A DNA stretch of 64,000 nt, from contig CAMKOM010000017.1 of assembly GCA_946414435.1 (NCBI GenBank), forward strand, positions 1 through 64,000, in the 5' to 3' direction. Positions 52,895-60,956 of this stretch are shown here, piece after piece. The stretch's first letter is position 1. Each line of letters starts with the position of its first letter. This stretch comes from an uncultured Bacteroidota bacterium (GTDB lineage Bacteria > Bacteroidota > Bacteroidia > Bacteroidales > SZUA-534). The notes under the pieces were generated by a model. That model ran no database searches, was not told the DNA's origin, and saw nothing but the letters and a program-made list of their open reading frames with translations. Both the position numbers and the translations under genes were made by a program.

Positions 52895-53665
52895 CTACTT
52901 TTCTTCAACGATTCCATTTTCATCAAATGGCACAATATCGTTTTTCCAAAATTCTAGTGGAGTCAAACTTGTTGAATGAGTTTTATAGTATAGCGTGAGA
53001 GCAATGGGGCTTGGGGTAATATTGGCATCTAATTTTTCGTCCGTGGCTATAAAACCCCCTCCGTTAGAAACTACGCTTCCTGTCTCTAGCAGCTCTATTG
53101 AACGCATATGATCCAACTCGCTATCTAGCCTATAAATATCATCTGTTCCTGCTATTACAACCAATTCTTCAAAAGATATTATCAATGTTTGTGCGGTAAG
53201 CAGGTTATTTTTGTATTGTGTTTTCTTACAATTACGGCATGCATAATCTATGATTCTTGCTTCAACACTACTCATGCGTTTTAGCAAATCTACAAAGTTC
53301 ATGTTGCTATCATCGCGACCATCTGTTGTGCATGAGGAAGCGAACAGCCCCGCCCATAAGTTTTGAAGTTCATCATCATCTACTTGCGAACACTCCTCTA
53401 TTATAGAGAGTCCAACTCGAGCATTTGCGGTAAGTTGAAGAGTCTGCCCGTCGAAATACATACGACCTTTTGCCTTTTCCAGTGTACGGATAATATTATT
53501 CAGACGCCATTGGCGAACCTTGTCCTGAAGGAGGTATCCAAATTCCTGTAGACCAGGCTTACACACTATCTCCAAAAATGAAGATACTCCTTCAATCGTT
53601 GCTTTTGTAACTTCAAGTCCTGCCTCAGCGACTGACTTTAGACCTAAAACATCCTTTATCTCCAT
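52895..53665 (-). CDS. Abi-alpha (DUF4393)-like protein
   Basis: A 256-residue protein from the ATG giving MEIKDVLGLK (a TTG ten codons upstream is also open). An amphipathic region (VTKATIEGVSSFLEIVCKPG) is followed by WRLNNIIRTLEKAKGR, ECSQVDDDELQNLWAGLFAS and FVDLLKRMSSVEARIIDY, the order seen in DUF4393, described as abortive infection alpha. The L..LW..LF.S block is the most conserved part of the family. Proteins of this type are thought to act in phage resistance, with unknown mechanism. It is 19 bases ahead of the GHKL ATPase. Confidence 0.8.
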   Translation of the reverse strand: MEIKDVLGLKSVAEAGLEVTKATIEGVSSFLEIVCKPGLQEFGYLLQDKVRQWRLNNIIRTLEKAKGRMYFDGQTLQLTANARVGLSIIEECSQVDDDELQNLWAGLFASSCTTDGRDDSNMNFVDLLKRMSSVEARIIDYACRNCKKTQYKNNLLTAQTLIISFEELVVIAGTDDIYRLDSELDHMRSIELLETGSVVSNGGGFIATDEKLDANITPSPIALTLYYKTHSTSLTPLEFWKNDIVPFDENGIVEEK

Positions 53666-53752
53666 ATTCTCTTTTATCCTATAATTCAGTTCCAAAAATA
53701 CTTTATGTAGAATATATTACCAGATTATTATATTGCACAGCACTTCGTTCCT

Positions 53753-54121
53753 TTAGATTATAAATATCTCTATTCCTTTATCCACAAGAATCCGTTCAAC
53801 ATCAATTTTGACAAATTCCTTAATCCGCTTGGCTTCTTGTATTAGTTTATCCTTGTATTCATCGCTTATTTCTAACGATTTACGAATAGAGGCACAAATA
53901 TCAGAATAACAAAATTCGACCGCTTTGTCAATAATCTTCCTGTGAACCTTTCCTTGCGCCAACTCCTGGTCAAACGCATCTTTATATTTCTTCAGCACCA
54001 CAGATTTAAACAAATCAACAATCATCTTTGTTGCTTGCTCCGTTGTTTGTTCTGCTACGGTATCCAACGCCAGCAAAACGCTTTCTTCAAGTATCTCTTG
54101 TTTTGTCATTATTATTGACAT
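53753..54121 (-). CDS. Small helical protein, unknown
   Basis: A 122-residue, highly helical, charged protein (start MSIIMTKQEI; MTKQEI at 54109 is an alternative). It overlaps the end of the DUF5131 gene by 10 bases and ends 87 bases before the Abi-alpha-like start. The ATEQ/KSVVLKKYKDAF pattern resembles the N-terminal helical part of Abi-alpha-like proteins, but I cannot assign a family. Overlap makes translational coupling likely, so it is probably a component of the same system. Confidence 0.7.
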   Translation of the reverse strand: MSIIMTKQEILEESVLLALDTVAEQTTEQATKMIVDLFKSVVLKKYKDAFDQELAQGKVHRKIIDKAVEFCYSDICASIRKSLEISDEYKDKLIQEAKRIKEFVKIDVERILVDKGIEIFII

Positions 54122-54852
54122 ATTCCAGCAGGCATGGTTTGACAAATGACACCTTGAAGTGTTTTGCCATTTTTATGTTTGTTTCGCTTAATTCCGTCGC
54201 ATCCCCATGTTCCCCATTGTTTGAAGAAAAATGCTTTTCCTGATAGTTCTACTTGTGTTTTGATATTTAGAACCCATTCTTCCTTCATGGGGCGAGCTTG
54301 TGTTCCACTTTCGCCACCAACAATAATCCAATCTATTCTTTCCAAATTAAGAAATCCCAGGTCTTCCAACAACGGCTCGCAAGACAAAAAGCGTATAGGT
54401 GCTCCTTGTATGCTGCGCAATGCGTCAATTCTCGGCTTTGAAGAAGATACGTCCACCGTCACACCCAACCATGCGTTAGTAGGCACAGTATGATTGGAGA
54501 AATACTCAGCCATACGGTCTGCCCTTTTTGTTAATATCTGATAACGATGATGCGGTGTGCGTTTTATAATAGAGAATACCTTGTCGATAAACTCAAACGG
54601 CACATCCTTATGAAACAAATCACTCATGGAACAAACGAAAATGGTTTTAGGTTTCTTCCATGCAAAAGGTTCATCAAGACAATCCTCATGTAATGTTACG
54701 TGGAAGCCATTTTTGTATTTATCAACTCGCATGGCACAAAGCCGTCTTGCCATCGTTTCTGCATAACAATGTTGGCATCCTAATGAAATTTTTGTACATC
54801 CAGTAACAGGATTCCACGTCGCATCTGTCCATTCTATTTTAGAAGCACTCAT
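54112..54852 (-). CDS. DUF5131 (phage Gp37/Gp68) three-Cys protein
   Basis: A 246-residue protein of the phage Gp37/Gp68 family (DUF5131). The three-cysteine motif is C19-x6-C26-x2-C29 (GCTKISLGCQHCYAE), a spacing unlike the CX3CX2C of ordinary radical SAM enzymes, although the family is predicted to be radical SAM-like. Further family blocks are FVCSMSDLFH, ILTKRADRM, WLGVTVD, RFLSCEPLLEDLG and WIIVGGESG near 175-185. It overlaps the TcmP gene by four bases (ATGA), matching the known pairing of these families. Substrate and product are unknown. Confidence 0.9.
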   Translation of the reverse strand: MSASKIEWTDATWNPVTGCTKISLGCQHCYAETMARRLCAMRVDKYKNGFHVTLHEDCLDEPFAWKKPKTIFVCSMSDLFHKDVPFEFIDKVFSIIKRTPHHRYQILTKRADRMAEYFSNHTVPTNAWLGVTVDVSSSKPRIDALRSIQGAPIRFLSCEPLLEDLGFLNLERIDWIIVGGESGTQARPMKEEWVLNIKTQVELSGKAFFFKQWGTWGCDGIKRNKHKNGKTLQGVICQTMPAGICQ

Positions 54853-55763
54853 TTTTTATTGATAATATCTTGTGCAATTTCCACTGCAGTTTTGTTTTTT
54901 GCGGCAAAAACGAAATGGAAGATAGGCACATTTTGGTTATTATAAAGGACCATTGGTTCTTCCGTCACAAATGGGAATACATCCTTTAAACGTTTTACAT
55001 ACAACTGCGCTATCTTTCTTATTGAGTTTTCAGCCTTAGTAATAATCTCTTCTTCGCCAAAAAGAGTCGGAACACGTTGTTCAACATAGAAGAATTTCTT
55101 GATTTCTTCTGTCTGCATTCCAAAATATGATTTCAGTTTCTCTGCATGTGCCAAGCCTTTCTGTTGATTTACCTTCCGTTCAAGAAGACGATTGATAATC
55201 ACACCTGTAGGAACAAGTATCCAAAGATCAACCGACAAATTCTTCAAAGACTCAATAGAAGCCCAGTCAATCTGCATTCCAAATGGGTCCAAAAATGCCA
55301 AAGCCTTACATTTACTATAATTTCGTAAAGTACTGGCAAGCATCTTTACTGCCTCATTAGCATCCTTAGCTAAATAATGCTTTTTACCTATTGTCTGATA
55401 TTGCGCAAGTTTATCCTCAAGTTCTTTACAGTTTTCCTCTTTTTTATCCACAAAATAGTAGTGGTCAAAACTCCGCACCTCGCTACTTTCAATCTTCACT
55501 ACACGCTCTGCCGCACCTTGATATACATTAAAATCCTCTACAGGAACCTGCTGTCCAAAAAGTTCATCTGCTTCAATGACCTCCGCTTTCTCCTCATCTT
55601 GGCTTCTCGTACCGCTTCCTGCAAATCCATCAAAATATAAAAGGTTCCAGCCATAAGCATCTCTATATTTGTTCATTATAGTTAAGTAAGCCTTCACATA
55701 CTTTTCAAATGCATCCAGTTTTTCTTCTGTCCATTTTCCTCCCCAGCTTTTTTGGCTCTTCAT
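54849..55763 (-). CDS. tcmP: Three-Cys-motif partner protein TcmP
   Basis: A 304-residue protein of the TcmP family, found next to three-Cys-motif DUF5131 proteins. KWTEEKLDAFEKYVKAYLTI opens the family; FDGFAGSG at 44-51 resembles motif I of class I methyltransferases and LDPFG at 158-162 occupies the place of their DPPY/DPFG motif IV. This suggests a SAM-binding fold, possibly a methyltransferase acting on nucleic acid, but no activity has been established to my knowledge. It is the first gene of the five-gene minus-strand run. A short gap separates it from the upstream gene at 55838. Confidence 0.9.
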   Translation of the reverse strand: MKSQKSWGGKWTEEKLDAFEKYVKAYLTIMNKYRDAYGWNLLYFDGFAGSGTRSQDEEKAEVIEADELFGQQVPVEDFNVYQGAAERVVKIESSEVRSFDHYYFVDKKEENCKELEDKLAQYQTIGKKHYLAKDANEAVKMLASTLRNYSKCKALAFLDPFGMQIDWASIESLKNLSVDLWILVPTGVIINRLLERKVNQQKGLAHAEKLKSYFGMQTEEIKKFFYVEQRVPTLFGEEEIITKAENSIRKIAQLYVKRLKDVFPFVTEEPMVLYNNQNVPIFHFVFAAKNKTAVEIAQDIINKK

Positions 55764-55837
55764 ATTCTATTTCAATTAAAATGTTTAAACAGTGTCATAT
55801 ACGCCCGAAGACCTTACATGGAGTTTTCTATCAGTGA

Positions 55838-56152
55838 CTAATAACCATAACTACCGATTTTGCGCCTATCTCTTTCATTATTCTGCATACTCGAAAAAGC
55901 ACCTACAATTAATATCACACCCATCAGCGCTCCTGAAATCGTATACTTCAATCGCTCATCTTTAATAGTTTGAACCATTTTGTCGGATGCATATCCAGGA
56001 TTCATTTCAATTCTTCTCAACCTATTTTTGTAATACAATGCCATAGTAAAATTATACCCCATAGATATTCCTTGCGCTGCAACGTGAGCCCAAGAGTAAT
56101 CTTGATTTGAGACCTTTGCTGGATTTGCCCAATTTGTATTTACCTTATTCAT
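55838..56152 (-). CDS. Small single-helix membrane protein, unknown
   Basis: A 104-residue protein with one predicted membrane helix near residues 72-90 (TISGALMGVILIVGAFSS) and a basic end. The N-terminal part is polar and glycine/tyrosine-containing. It lies 74 bases upstream of tcmP on the same strand and may or may not belong to its transcript. No family is recognised. Confidence 0.55.
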   Translation of the reverse strand: MNKVNTNWANPAKVSNQDYSWAHVAAQGISMGYNFTMALYYKNRLRRIEMNPGYASDKMVQTIKDERLKYTISGALMGVILIVGAFSSMQNNERDRRKIGSYGY

Positions 56153-56300
56153 AACAATTCACTTTTTTTACTGTTAAACTGGCACAAATTTCATCGGTTT
56201 ATTTATGTCGTGCAAGGAAAAAGCACTGCCAATTTTGTGCAGTGAATTTTGTCTGAAGTTGTGTGAGTTATGAGCAATCTTAAGCTGTATTCTAAACGAA

Positions 56301-56603
56301 CTATTCCTCGTGCATATTCTGTGCATGACAAGCGTCAACTATGGTAACCGTGCTGCCGTCGAAAGTATAGGCAAAATACCATTTGTCGGTGTTCGCCATG
56401 TAATAACCGTTCCAACGAGTTATGGTTGGCTCACGGCGTAAAAGAGTTTGTTCAATTTGGTAAATGGAAAAGACTGCATCATGGACATTTCGTTTCAAAT
56501 CGGCTTTATCATAAGTGTGGCGGTACTTCTTTGCCACATTCTGATAAAAAGAGAAAATTTTTTGTGCCGCACGTGGCTTGACGATATAATTCAGATTAGC
56601 CAT
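56301..56603 (-). CDS. RelE/ParE-type toxin
   Basis: A 100-residue protein with the RelE/ParE size and pattern: NYIVKPRAAQKIFSFYQNVA, PTITRWNGYYMAN, WYFAYTFDGSTVTIVDACH. The closing YTFDGSTVTIVDACHAQNM corresponds to the last strands of the fold. It overlaps the antitoxin-like gene upstream by eight bases in the usual antitoxin-first order. Toxins of this type inhibit translation or gyrase; which applies is unknown. Confidence 0.75.
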   Translation of the reverse strand: MANLNYIVKPRAAQKIFSFYQNVAKKYRHTYDKADLKRNVHDAVFSIYQIEQTLLRREPTITRWNGYYMANTDKWYFAYTFDGSTVTIVDACHAQNMHEE

Positions 56604-56817
56604 TGGCGTAGATTGAATCTATCTCTTCCGAAATCACTCCATACAAACCATCAACCGTTATGTCATGTTGCAACGCAGATTTGCGGCTTTCTGATTTCAT
56701 ATGAGCATCCAACACATCTTGAGCCCAACGGCGTATGGCTTCCTTACTATCAAGGTCTGGCCGAACAGCCCTGATTGCATTCTCATCTATTTCTAAAGTT
56801 AATGTACACATAGCCAC
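56596..56817 (-). CDS. Antitoxin of the RelE/ParE-type pair
   Basis: A 73-residue protein: an N-terminal strand TLTLEIDENAIRAVRPDL, a helix DSKEAIRRWAQDVLDAHM, and a C-terminal toxin-binding tail. Size, order and overlap with the toxin fit a type II antitoxin. It probably starts the two-gene unit and may repress it. Confidence 0.7.
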   Translation of the reverse strand: MAMCTLTLEIDENAIRAVRPDLDSKEAIRRWAQDVLDAHMKSESRKSALQHDITVDGLYGVISEEIDSIYANG

Positions 56818-57063
56818 TATTTTCTTGTAAAGATATGTAATTTAAATCATTATTCGCCACATTCTAACAAAACGGGGAATATATTAGTAATAACCATCTT
56901 CGCCTTCAGACTTAACGCCTTTACACAGCTTCGCCACTGTCGGGTGCGGGTTTCGCACGACAATGACTTATCAAACAAATGTAGAAAAAAAGCGGAATGG
57001 ATATAAAAGATTTATTGTTTTGCAGACGAGTTGCGGTTATCGCCAATAGGCAGAAATGAAAAC
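56818..57063. other. Intergenic region
   Basis: 246 bases with a hairpin-forming stretch (TGTCG...TGCGGGTTTCGCA...CGACA, near 56938-56963). A minus-strand open stretch gives SCETRTRQWRSCVKALSLKA but has no start, so I list no gene. Confidence 0.5.
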
Positions 57064-57465
57064 TCACTTCAACAAAGATTCGATTTCATCGATGAATTTT
57101 GTCGCTTTTGCATAAAGTTCATCTACTTCTTCTGCTGTTGAGTATACAAATTCGTCATAATCACTGTGCTGTCGGCTGTCGAACAAGGCAGAAAAAGCCC
57201 GGCCGCTCTCTTTTGAGACCAATCCTTTTGAAACAAAATGCAACCCGAGCATCATTTTAACGCCGGCGTGTGTATTGGTTGTAATATGATTTTTAATCAA
57301 TAAGGCTGAAGCTGCATAATAACAAGCATAATACAAGCGGTTGGTTGCAGTATTGTAATATCCGCGCTCCTTCAGATAAGGTATTTCAGCAAGAGTTTCA
57401 TGTGCTCGGTCTCGACGATACTTCACCAAATCTTCATAATTGTCATCCGTCAAGCCTTCATTCAT
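57064..57465 (-). CDS. HEPN domain protein (toxin of MNT/HEPN pair)
   Basis: A 133-residue HEPN protein started at MNEGLTDDNYEDL; the ATG overlaps the stop of the MNT gene (ATGA). The helical HEPN core (YYNTATNRLYYACYYAASAL) is followed by FSALFDSRQHSDYDEF, where HEPN proteins carry their RX4-6H ribonuclease motif; here the residues read R-Q-H-S-D-Y, a variant. HEPN toxins cleave RNA and are silenced by the MNT partner by AMP-transfer. Context supports a type VII-like MNT/HEPN system. Confidence 0.85.
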   Translation of the reverse strand: MNEGLTDDNYEDLVKYRRDRAHETLAEIPYLKERGYYNTATNRLYYACYYAASALLIKNHITTNTHAGVKMMLGLHFVSKGLVSKESGRAFSALFDSRQHSDYDEFVYSTAEEVDELYAKATKFIDEIESLLK

Positions 57466-57779
57466 AATGTAATGCCTTCGCGTTTGATGTTGTTTTGGAA
57501 TGGGGTTGCAAACGGCCGCTTTTCCCATTCCGATTTAGTGGTAAACAGTATACTGATGATGATTCCCGTATCGAGTTCAATATCGTAGAACGGGGCCATT
57601 ATGCTATCTTTTTCATTATATGTCAAGCGGTTATTGGCATCAACCACCATCAGCAGGTCAATGTCTGAATCGGGGCGGGCATCACCTCGGGCCTCTGACC
57701 CATACAGTATTGTCTGGATTTTCGGCTTTATTTTGCCTGCCTCATATTTAATCCGTTTCATCACGTCCTCGCGCACCAT
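57462..57779 (-). CDS. MNT nucleotidyltransferase (antitoxin of MNT/HEPN pair)
   Basis: A 105-residue minimal nucleotidyltransferase. The motif GSEARGD at 27-33 and SDIDL with Asp39 and Asp41 supply the nucleotide and metal site (GSX10DXD). MNT proteins transfer AMP to their HEPN partner. It is the first gene of the pair and overlaps the HEPN gene by four bases. Confidence 0.9.
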   Translation of the reverse strand: MVREDVMKRIKYEAGKIKPKIQTILYGSEARGDARPDSDIDLLMVVDANNRLTYNEKDSIMAPFYDIELDTGIIISILFTTKSEWEKRPFATPFQNNIKREGITL

Positions 57780-57996
57780 TGTCTTTCCGCTTTTATATAA
57801 AACAATTATACAATTGTACGAAATATTTACAAATCAAGGGGAAATAAAAACTAAAGAATTCTGTAAAAGTTATAGTGGCCCACTCTTCCACCTTACCCTT
57901 TACTCTTTACACTCTCAACTCTACACCTTACTCTTTACTCTCTCAACCTTACACTTTTCCCTTTACTCTCCCCACCTTACACTTTACTCTCTTGCA
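57780..57996. repeat. Pyrimidine-rich tandem repeat region
   Basis: From about 57890 to 57990 the plus strand is a run of CTTTACTCTC, CTACACCTTACTC and TTACACTTTACTC units. The same 13-mer TTACACTTTACTC occurs at 26474-26486. No gene is present. The region upstream of 57890 is AT-rich without visible signals. Confidence 0.65.
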
Positions 57997-59166
57997 TCAC
58001 CGTTCCATCTTGCGGTCCATCAGGCGGCGCATCAGGTCCCAGAAGCCTTTGCGCTCAACATGCGATGCCTCGCCAACACGCAGCAGCCAATTGTAAATGG
58101 CCGAATTGCGGCGCTGTTGGACTCTGACAAACTGATAGAACCCGAAGGTAACGAGCATAGCCAGCAGCAGAACAATATAGAGTTGAAGATTGATTGACGC
58201 GCCCAACTTGTACGACAGGAACCAGACAACCACCACCGCAAAGTCGGTGAGAATAAGGCAGACGGTGGTGCCCACATGCGAGAATCCCATCTCGATGAAC
58301 AGATGGTGAAGGTGCAGTTTATCGGGACGGAAAGGTGGCAAGCCGTTGATTATGCGGGCAAGCATTACCCTTAACGTGTCGAACACAGGCACAGCCAGAA
58401 CGGCCAGTGTGAACGGAATCAGACCCACACCTTTCAGCATCAGAGCGGTGCTGGCGGGGTTGGTTGTCAGAATCGTCATCACAAACAGCGCCATGATGGT
58501 ACCCATAAGCAGTGTGCCGCCGTCGCCGATGAACATTTTCGACTTGCGGCCGAACACATTATGCAGGAAGAATGGTATGAGAGCGCCAGCGGCACCCACG
58601 GCGATTATCATCATTGTCTGATTTCCAAGAGCATAGAACATGACTGCGAACACCGAGCAGGCCATTGCGCCAAAGCCCGACGAGTAGCCGTCGACACCGT
58701 CGATAAGGTTGATGGCGTTCATGATGCCCACCGATGCGAACACCGTGAGCGGAACGCAAAAATAATCGGGAACGCTGCGAACGCCCCAGAGTCGGTAAAA
58801 ATCACCTAACTTGATGTCGCCCAAATAGATGACATACAGCACAACACCTATCTCGAAGATGAATCTCACTGCGGGTGACAAGCCTTTGGCATCGTCGATG
58901 GTGCCGATAATCAGCATCACCGTCATGGCAATGACTGTGATTGTTAGCATTTTGGTGTCCAGAAAGAAAACGCCAAGGATTGTAACAATCAGAATGCCAA
59001 CAAAAACGGTTATGCCGCCAAGAACAGGCACGGGCACGCGCTGCAGTTTACGGGCGTCGGGGTTGTCGACAATGCCATACTTGATGGCGAAGTTCAACAC
59101 CCAATCGTAGATGAACCACGTCGACACAAATGCTGTTACAAATGATATGGCTACCTTCCAAAACAT
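57997..59166 (-). CDS. WecA-like undecaprenyl-phosphate sugar-1-phosphate transferase
   Basis: A 389-residue membrane enzyme of the MraY/WecA/TagO family with about eleven helices. Family motifs are VDNPDARKLQRVPVPVLGG, the acidic pair GTIDDAKG near 88-95, NAINLIDGVDGYSSG near 150-164, FIGDGGTL near 215, and the cytosolic histidine motif PPFRPDKLHLHHLF near 282-295. It should start lipid-linked glycan assembly by transferring a GlcNAc- or related sugar-phosphate to undecaprenyl phosphate. Confidence 0.94.
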   Translation of the reverse strand: MFWKVAISFVTAFVSTWFIYDWVLNFAIKYGIVDNPDARKLQRVPVPVLGGITVFVGILIVTILGVFFLDTKMLTITVIAMTVMLIIGTIDDAKGLSPAVRFIFEIGVVLYVIYLGDIKLGDFYRLWGVRSVPDYFCVPLTVFASVGIMNAINLIDGVDGYSSGFGAMACSVFAVMFYALGNQTMMIIAVGAAGALIPFFLHNVFGRKSKMFIGDGGTLLMGTIMALFVMTILTTNPASTALMLKGVGLIPFTLAVLAVPVFDTLRVMLARIINGLPPFRPDKLHLHHLFIEMGFSHVGTTVCLILTDFAVVVVWFLSYKLGASINLQLYIVLLLAMLVTFGFYQFVRVQQRRNSAIYNWLLRVGEASHVERKGFWDLMRRLMDRKMER

Positions 59167-59241
59167 TGCGCTACATCAGTTTTTTCCACTGCAAAAATAC
59201 ACTTTTTTGTTTTTGGTTGTCATCTTTCTACAAAAATCGTA

Positions 59242-60507
59242 CTAAAGTCGACCGTCAACTTTATCTTTTGGCAGCACACCCTTCACATCGAAAATTATGT
59301 GGTTCTTTTTCAGGAACGATTCAATGTCGAGCGCTTTGAACTCGTCGTGGGCCACGGCCAAAACGGCGGCGTCAAATTGTTGACTGTCAATTTTACTAGC
59401 AATATCTATGCCATACTCGCGTTTTGCGGCGGCGGCGTTTGCCCAAGGGTCGAAAATTGTGATGTTCAGATTGTACTCACGCAGCGACCGCACAATGTCG
59501 AAAACCTTGGTGTTGCGCACATCGGGGCAGTTTTCCTTGAAGGTGAAACCCAGAATCAGGATGTTCGAGCCCAGAACCTGAATGCCCTTCTTGAGCATCA
59601 GTTTAATCACCTGATTTGCAACATAATCGCCCATGCCGTCGTTCATTCGGCGGCCAGCAAGAATAATCTCGGGGTTGTAGCCGTAGCGTTGAGCGCACTG
59701 CGCCAGATAATACGGGTCCACACCGATGCAGTGACCGCCCACCAGTCCAGGCTTGAACGGCAGGAAGTTCCACTTGGTGGATGCGGCCTCGAGCACATCG
59801 TTGGTGTCGATGCCCATCCGCGTGAAAATCTTCGACAGTTCATTGACGAAGGCGATGTTGATGTCGCGCTGCGAGTTCTCAATCACCTTTGCCGCCTCAG
59901 CCACCTTGATGGTCGGGGCCAGATGCGTTCCCGCACTGATGACCGACGAGTAAACCTCATTGATTTTCCGTCCGATTTCAGGCGTTGAACCCGACGTCAC
60001 CTTCTTGATTTTCTCGACGGTGTGCAGTTTGTCGCCTGGGTTGATGCGCTCAGGCGAGTACCCAGCGAAGAAGTCGACATTGAATTTCAGTCCCGAAACT
60101 TTTTCGATTACGGGAATGCACTCGTCTTCGGTTACACCAGGATAAACGGTTGATTCATAAACAACTATGTCGCCTTTTGCAATTACTTTTCCGATGGTTG
60201 TGCTGGCGCCGTAAAGCGGTGTCAGGTCGGGGTTGTTGTCCTTGTCAACGGGCGTGGGGACAGCCACAACGTAGAAGTTGCAGTCGCGAATCTGCTCAAT
60301 GTCCGATGTGCAGCGGAAGCCATTCTTCAAAGCCGCCTGCAGCAGTTCGTCGCTCACCTCGAGCGTGGCGTCGTGGCCCTGCATCAAAGCATCAACACGC
60401 GCCTGATTCATATCGAACCCGACAGTCGGATATTTTGTTGAAAATAAGCGGGCAAGCGGCAATCCCACATAGCCCAGACCGATTACACAGATTTTTGTTT
60501 CACTCAT
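59242..60507 (-). CDS. UDP-sugar dehydrogenase (TviB/WbpO type)
   Basis: A 421-residue UDP-sugar 6-dehydrogenase. It begins [20 protein letters not shown], has [10 protein letters not shown], the catalytic Cys in [14 protein letters not shown] near 263, and [15 protein letters not shown] near 325. The YPG and PYYL forms match the TviB/WbpO group, which oxidises UDP-GlcNAc or UDP-GalNAc to the uronic acid. With the WbpP-like epimerase nearby it should provide UDP-GalNAcA. It is separated from the epimerase by a four-helix-bundle gene and repeats. Confidence 0.92.
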   Translation of the reverse strand: MSETKICVIGLGYVGLPLARLFSTKYPTVGFDMNQARVDALMQGHDATLEVSDELLQAALKNGFRCTSDIEQIRDCNFYVVAVPTPVDKDNNPDLTPLYGASTTIGKVIAKGDIVVYESTVYPGVTEDECIPVIEKVSGLKFNVDFFAGYSPERINPGDKLHTVEKIKKVTSGSTPEIGRKINEVYSSVISAGTHLAPTIKVAEAAKVIENSQRDINIAFVNELSKIFTRMGIDTNDVLEAASTKWNFLPFKPGLVGGHCIGVDPYYLAQCAQRYGYNPEIILAGRRMNDGMGDYVANQVIKLMLKKGIQVLGSNILILGFTFKENCPDVRNTKVFDIVRSLREYNLNITIFDPWANAAAAKREYGIDIASKIDSQQFDAAVLAVAHDEFKALDIESFLKKNHIIFDVKGVLPKDKVDGRL

Positions 60508-60524
60508 ATTCTTTATTTTGACAT

Positions 60525-60550
60525 CAGACTACAGACATCAGACTACAGAC
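60525..60550. repeat. Tandem 14-bp repeat, CAGACTACAGAC
   Basis: CAGACTACAGAC occurs at 60525-60536 and again at 60539-60550. Its reverse complement GTCTGTAGTCTG is found at 60984-60995, on the other side of the four-helix-bundle gene. Confidence 0.8.
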
Positions 60551-60562
60551 CTTGGTCGGCAG

Positions 60563-60952
60563 TCATTGTCTTAGCCGTTGATTGTTTTTCTTAATATTCG
60601 TCTCTAAATATTTGATTAAATTACATATACCACTAATTATGGATGCAATGTCTGACTGCAATTTTAAGCGGGTTTCTTCGCTGCAATAATCCAAATCAGA
60701 ACACAAATACAACATACTTTTTACTTCGGAACAACTTCCTTTTGAGATATTTAAGTACCGAATAAAAGTCGCATCGGAACCTGCCTCGAATCCCTCAGCA
60801 ATATTATTCATTATGGAAACTGCAGCGCGTTGGATTTGGTCTTTGAACCCATAGTCGCGACATGAACTTAGTGTGCGATAGATGTCGCAAACCAATGTGC
60901 GGCTCAATTGCCAGACTTTCAAATTTTCCAATTTTCTTACGGCGTTTTCCAT
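60563..60952 (-). CDS. Four-helix-bundle (S23-like) protein
   Basis: A 129-residue helical protein of the S23/four-helix-bundle family: LENLKVWQLSRTLVCDIYRT, DQIQRAAVSIMNNIAEGFEA, FIRYLNISKGSCSEVKSML and the last helix. The motif A..SI..NIAEG is the family hallmark. Relatives are encoded in 23S rRNA intervening sequences and scattered in genomes, with unknown role. It sits between two sugar-nucleotide genes, flanked by inverted copies of GTCTGTAGTCTG, which looks like an insertion. Confidence 0.9.
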   Translation of the reverse strand: MENAVRKLENLKVWQLSRTLVCDIYRTLSSCRDYGFKDQIQRAAVSIMNNIAEGFEAGSDATFIRYLNISKGSCSEVKSMLYLCSDLDYCSEETRLKLQSDIASIISGICNLIKYLETNIKKNNQRLRQ

Positions 60953-60956
60953 TTCT

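Noticed and set aside
56856..56970. Open minus-strand stretch with SCETRTRQWRSC
   Set aside because: No start codon or family; likely a dispersed repeat or chance frame.
57890..57990. CRISPR-like array
   Set aside because: Units are short, irregular and pyrimidine-rich with no unique spacers; it is a tandem repeat.
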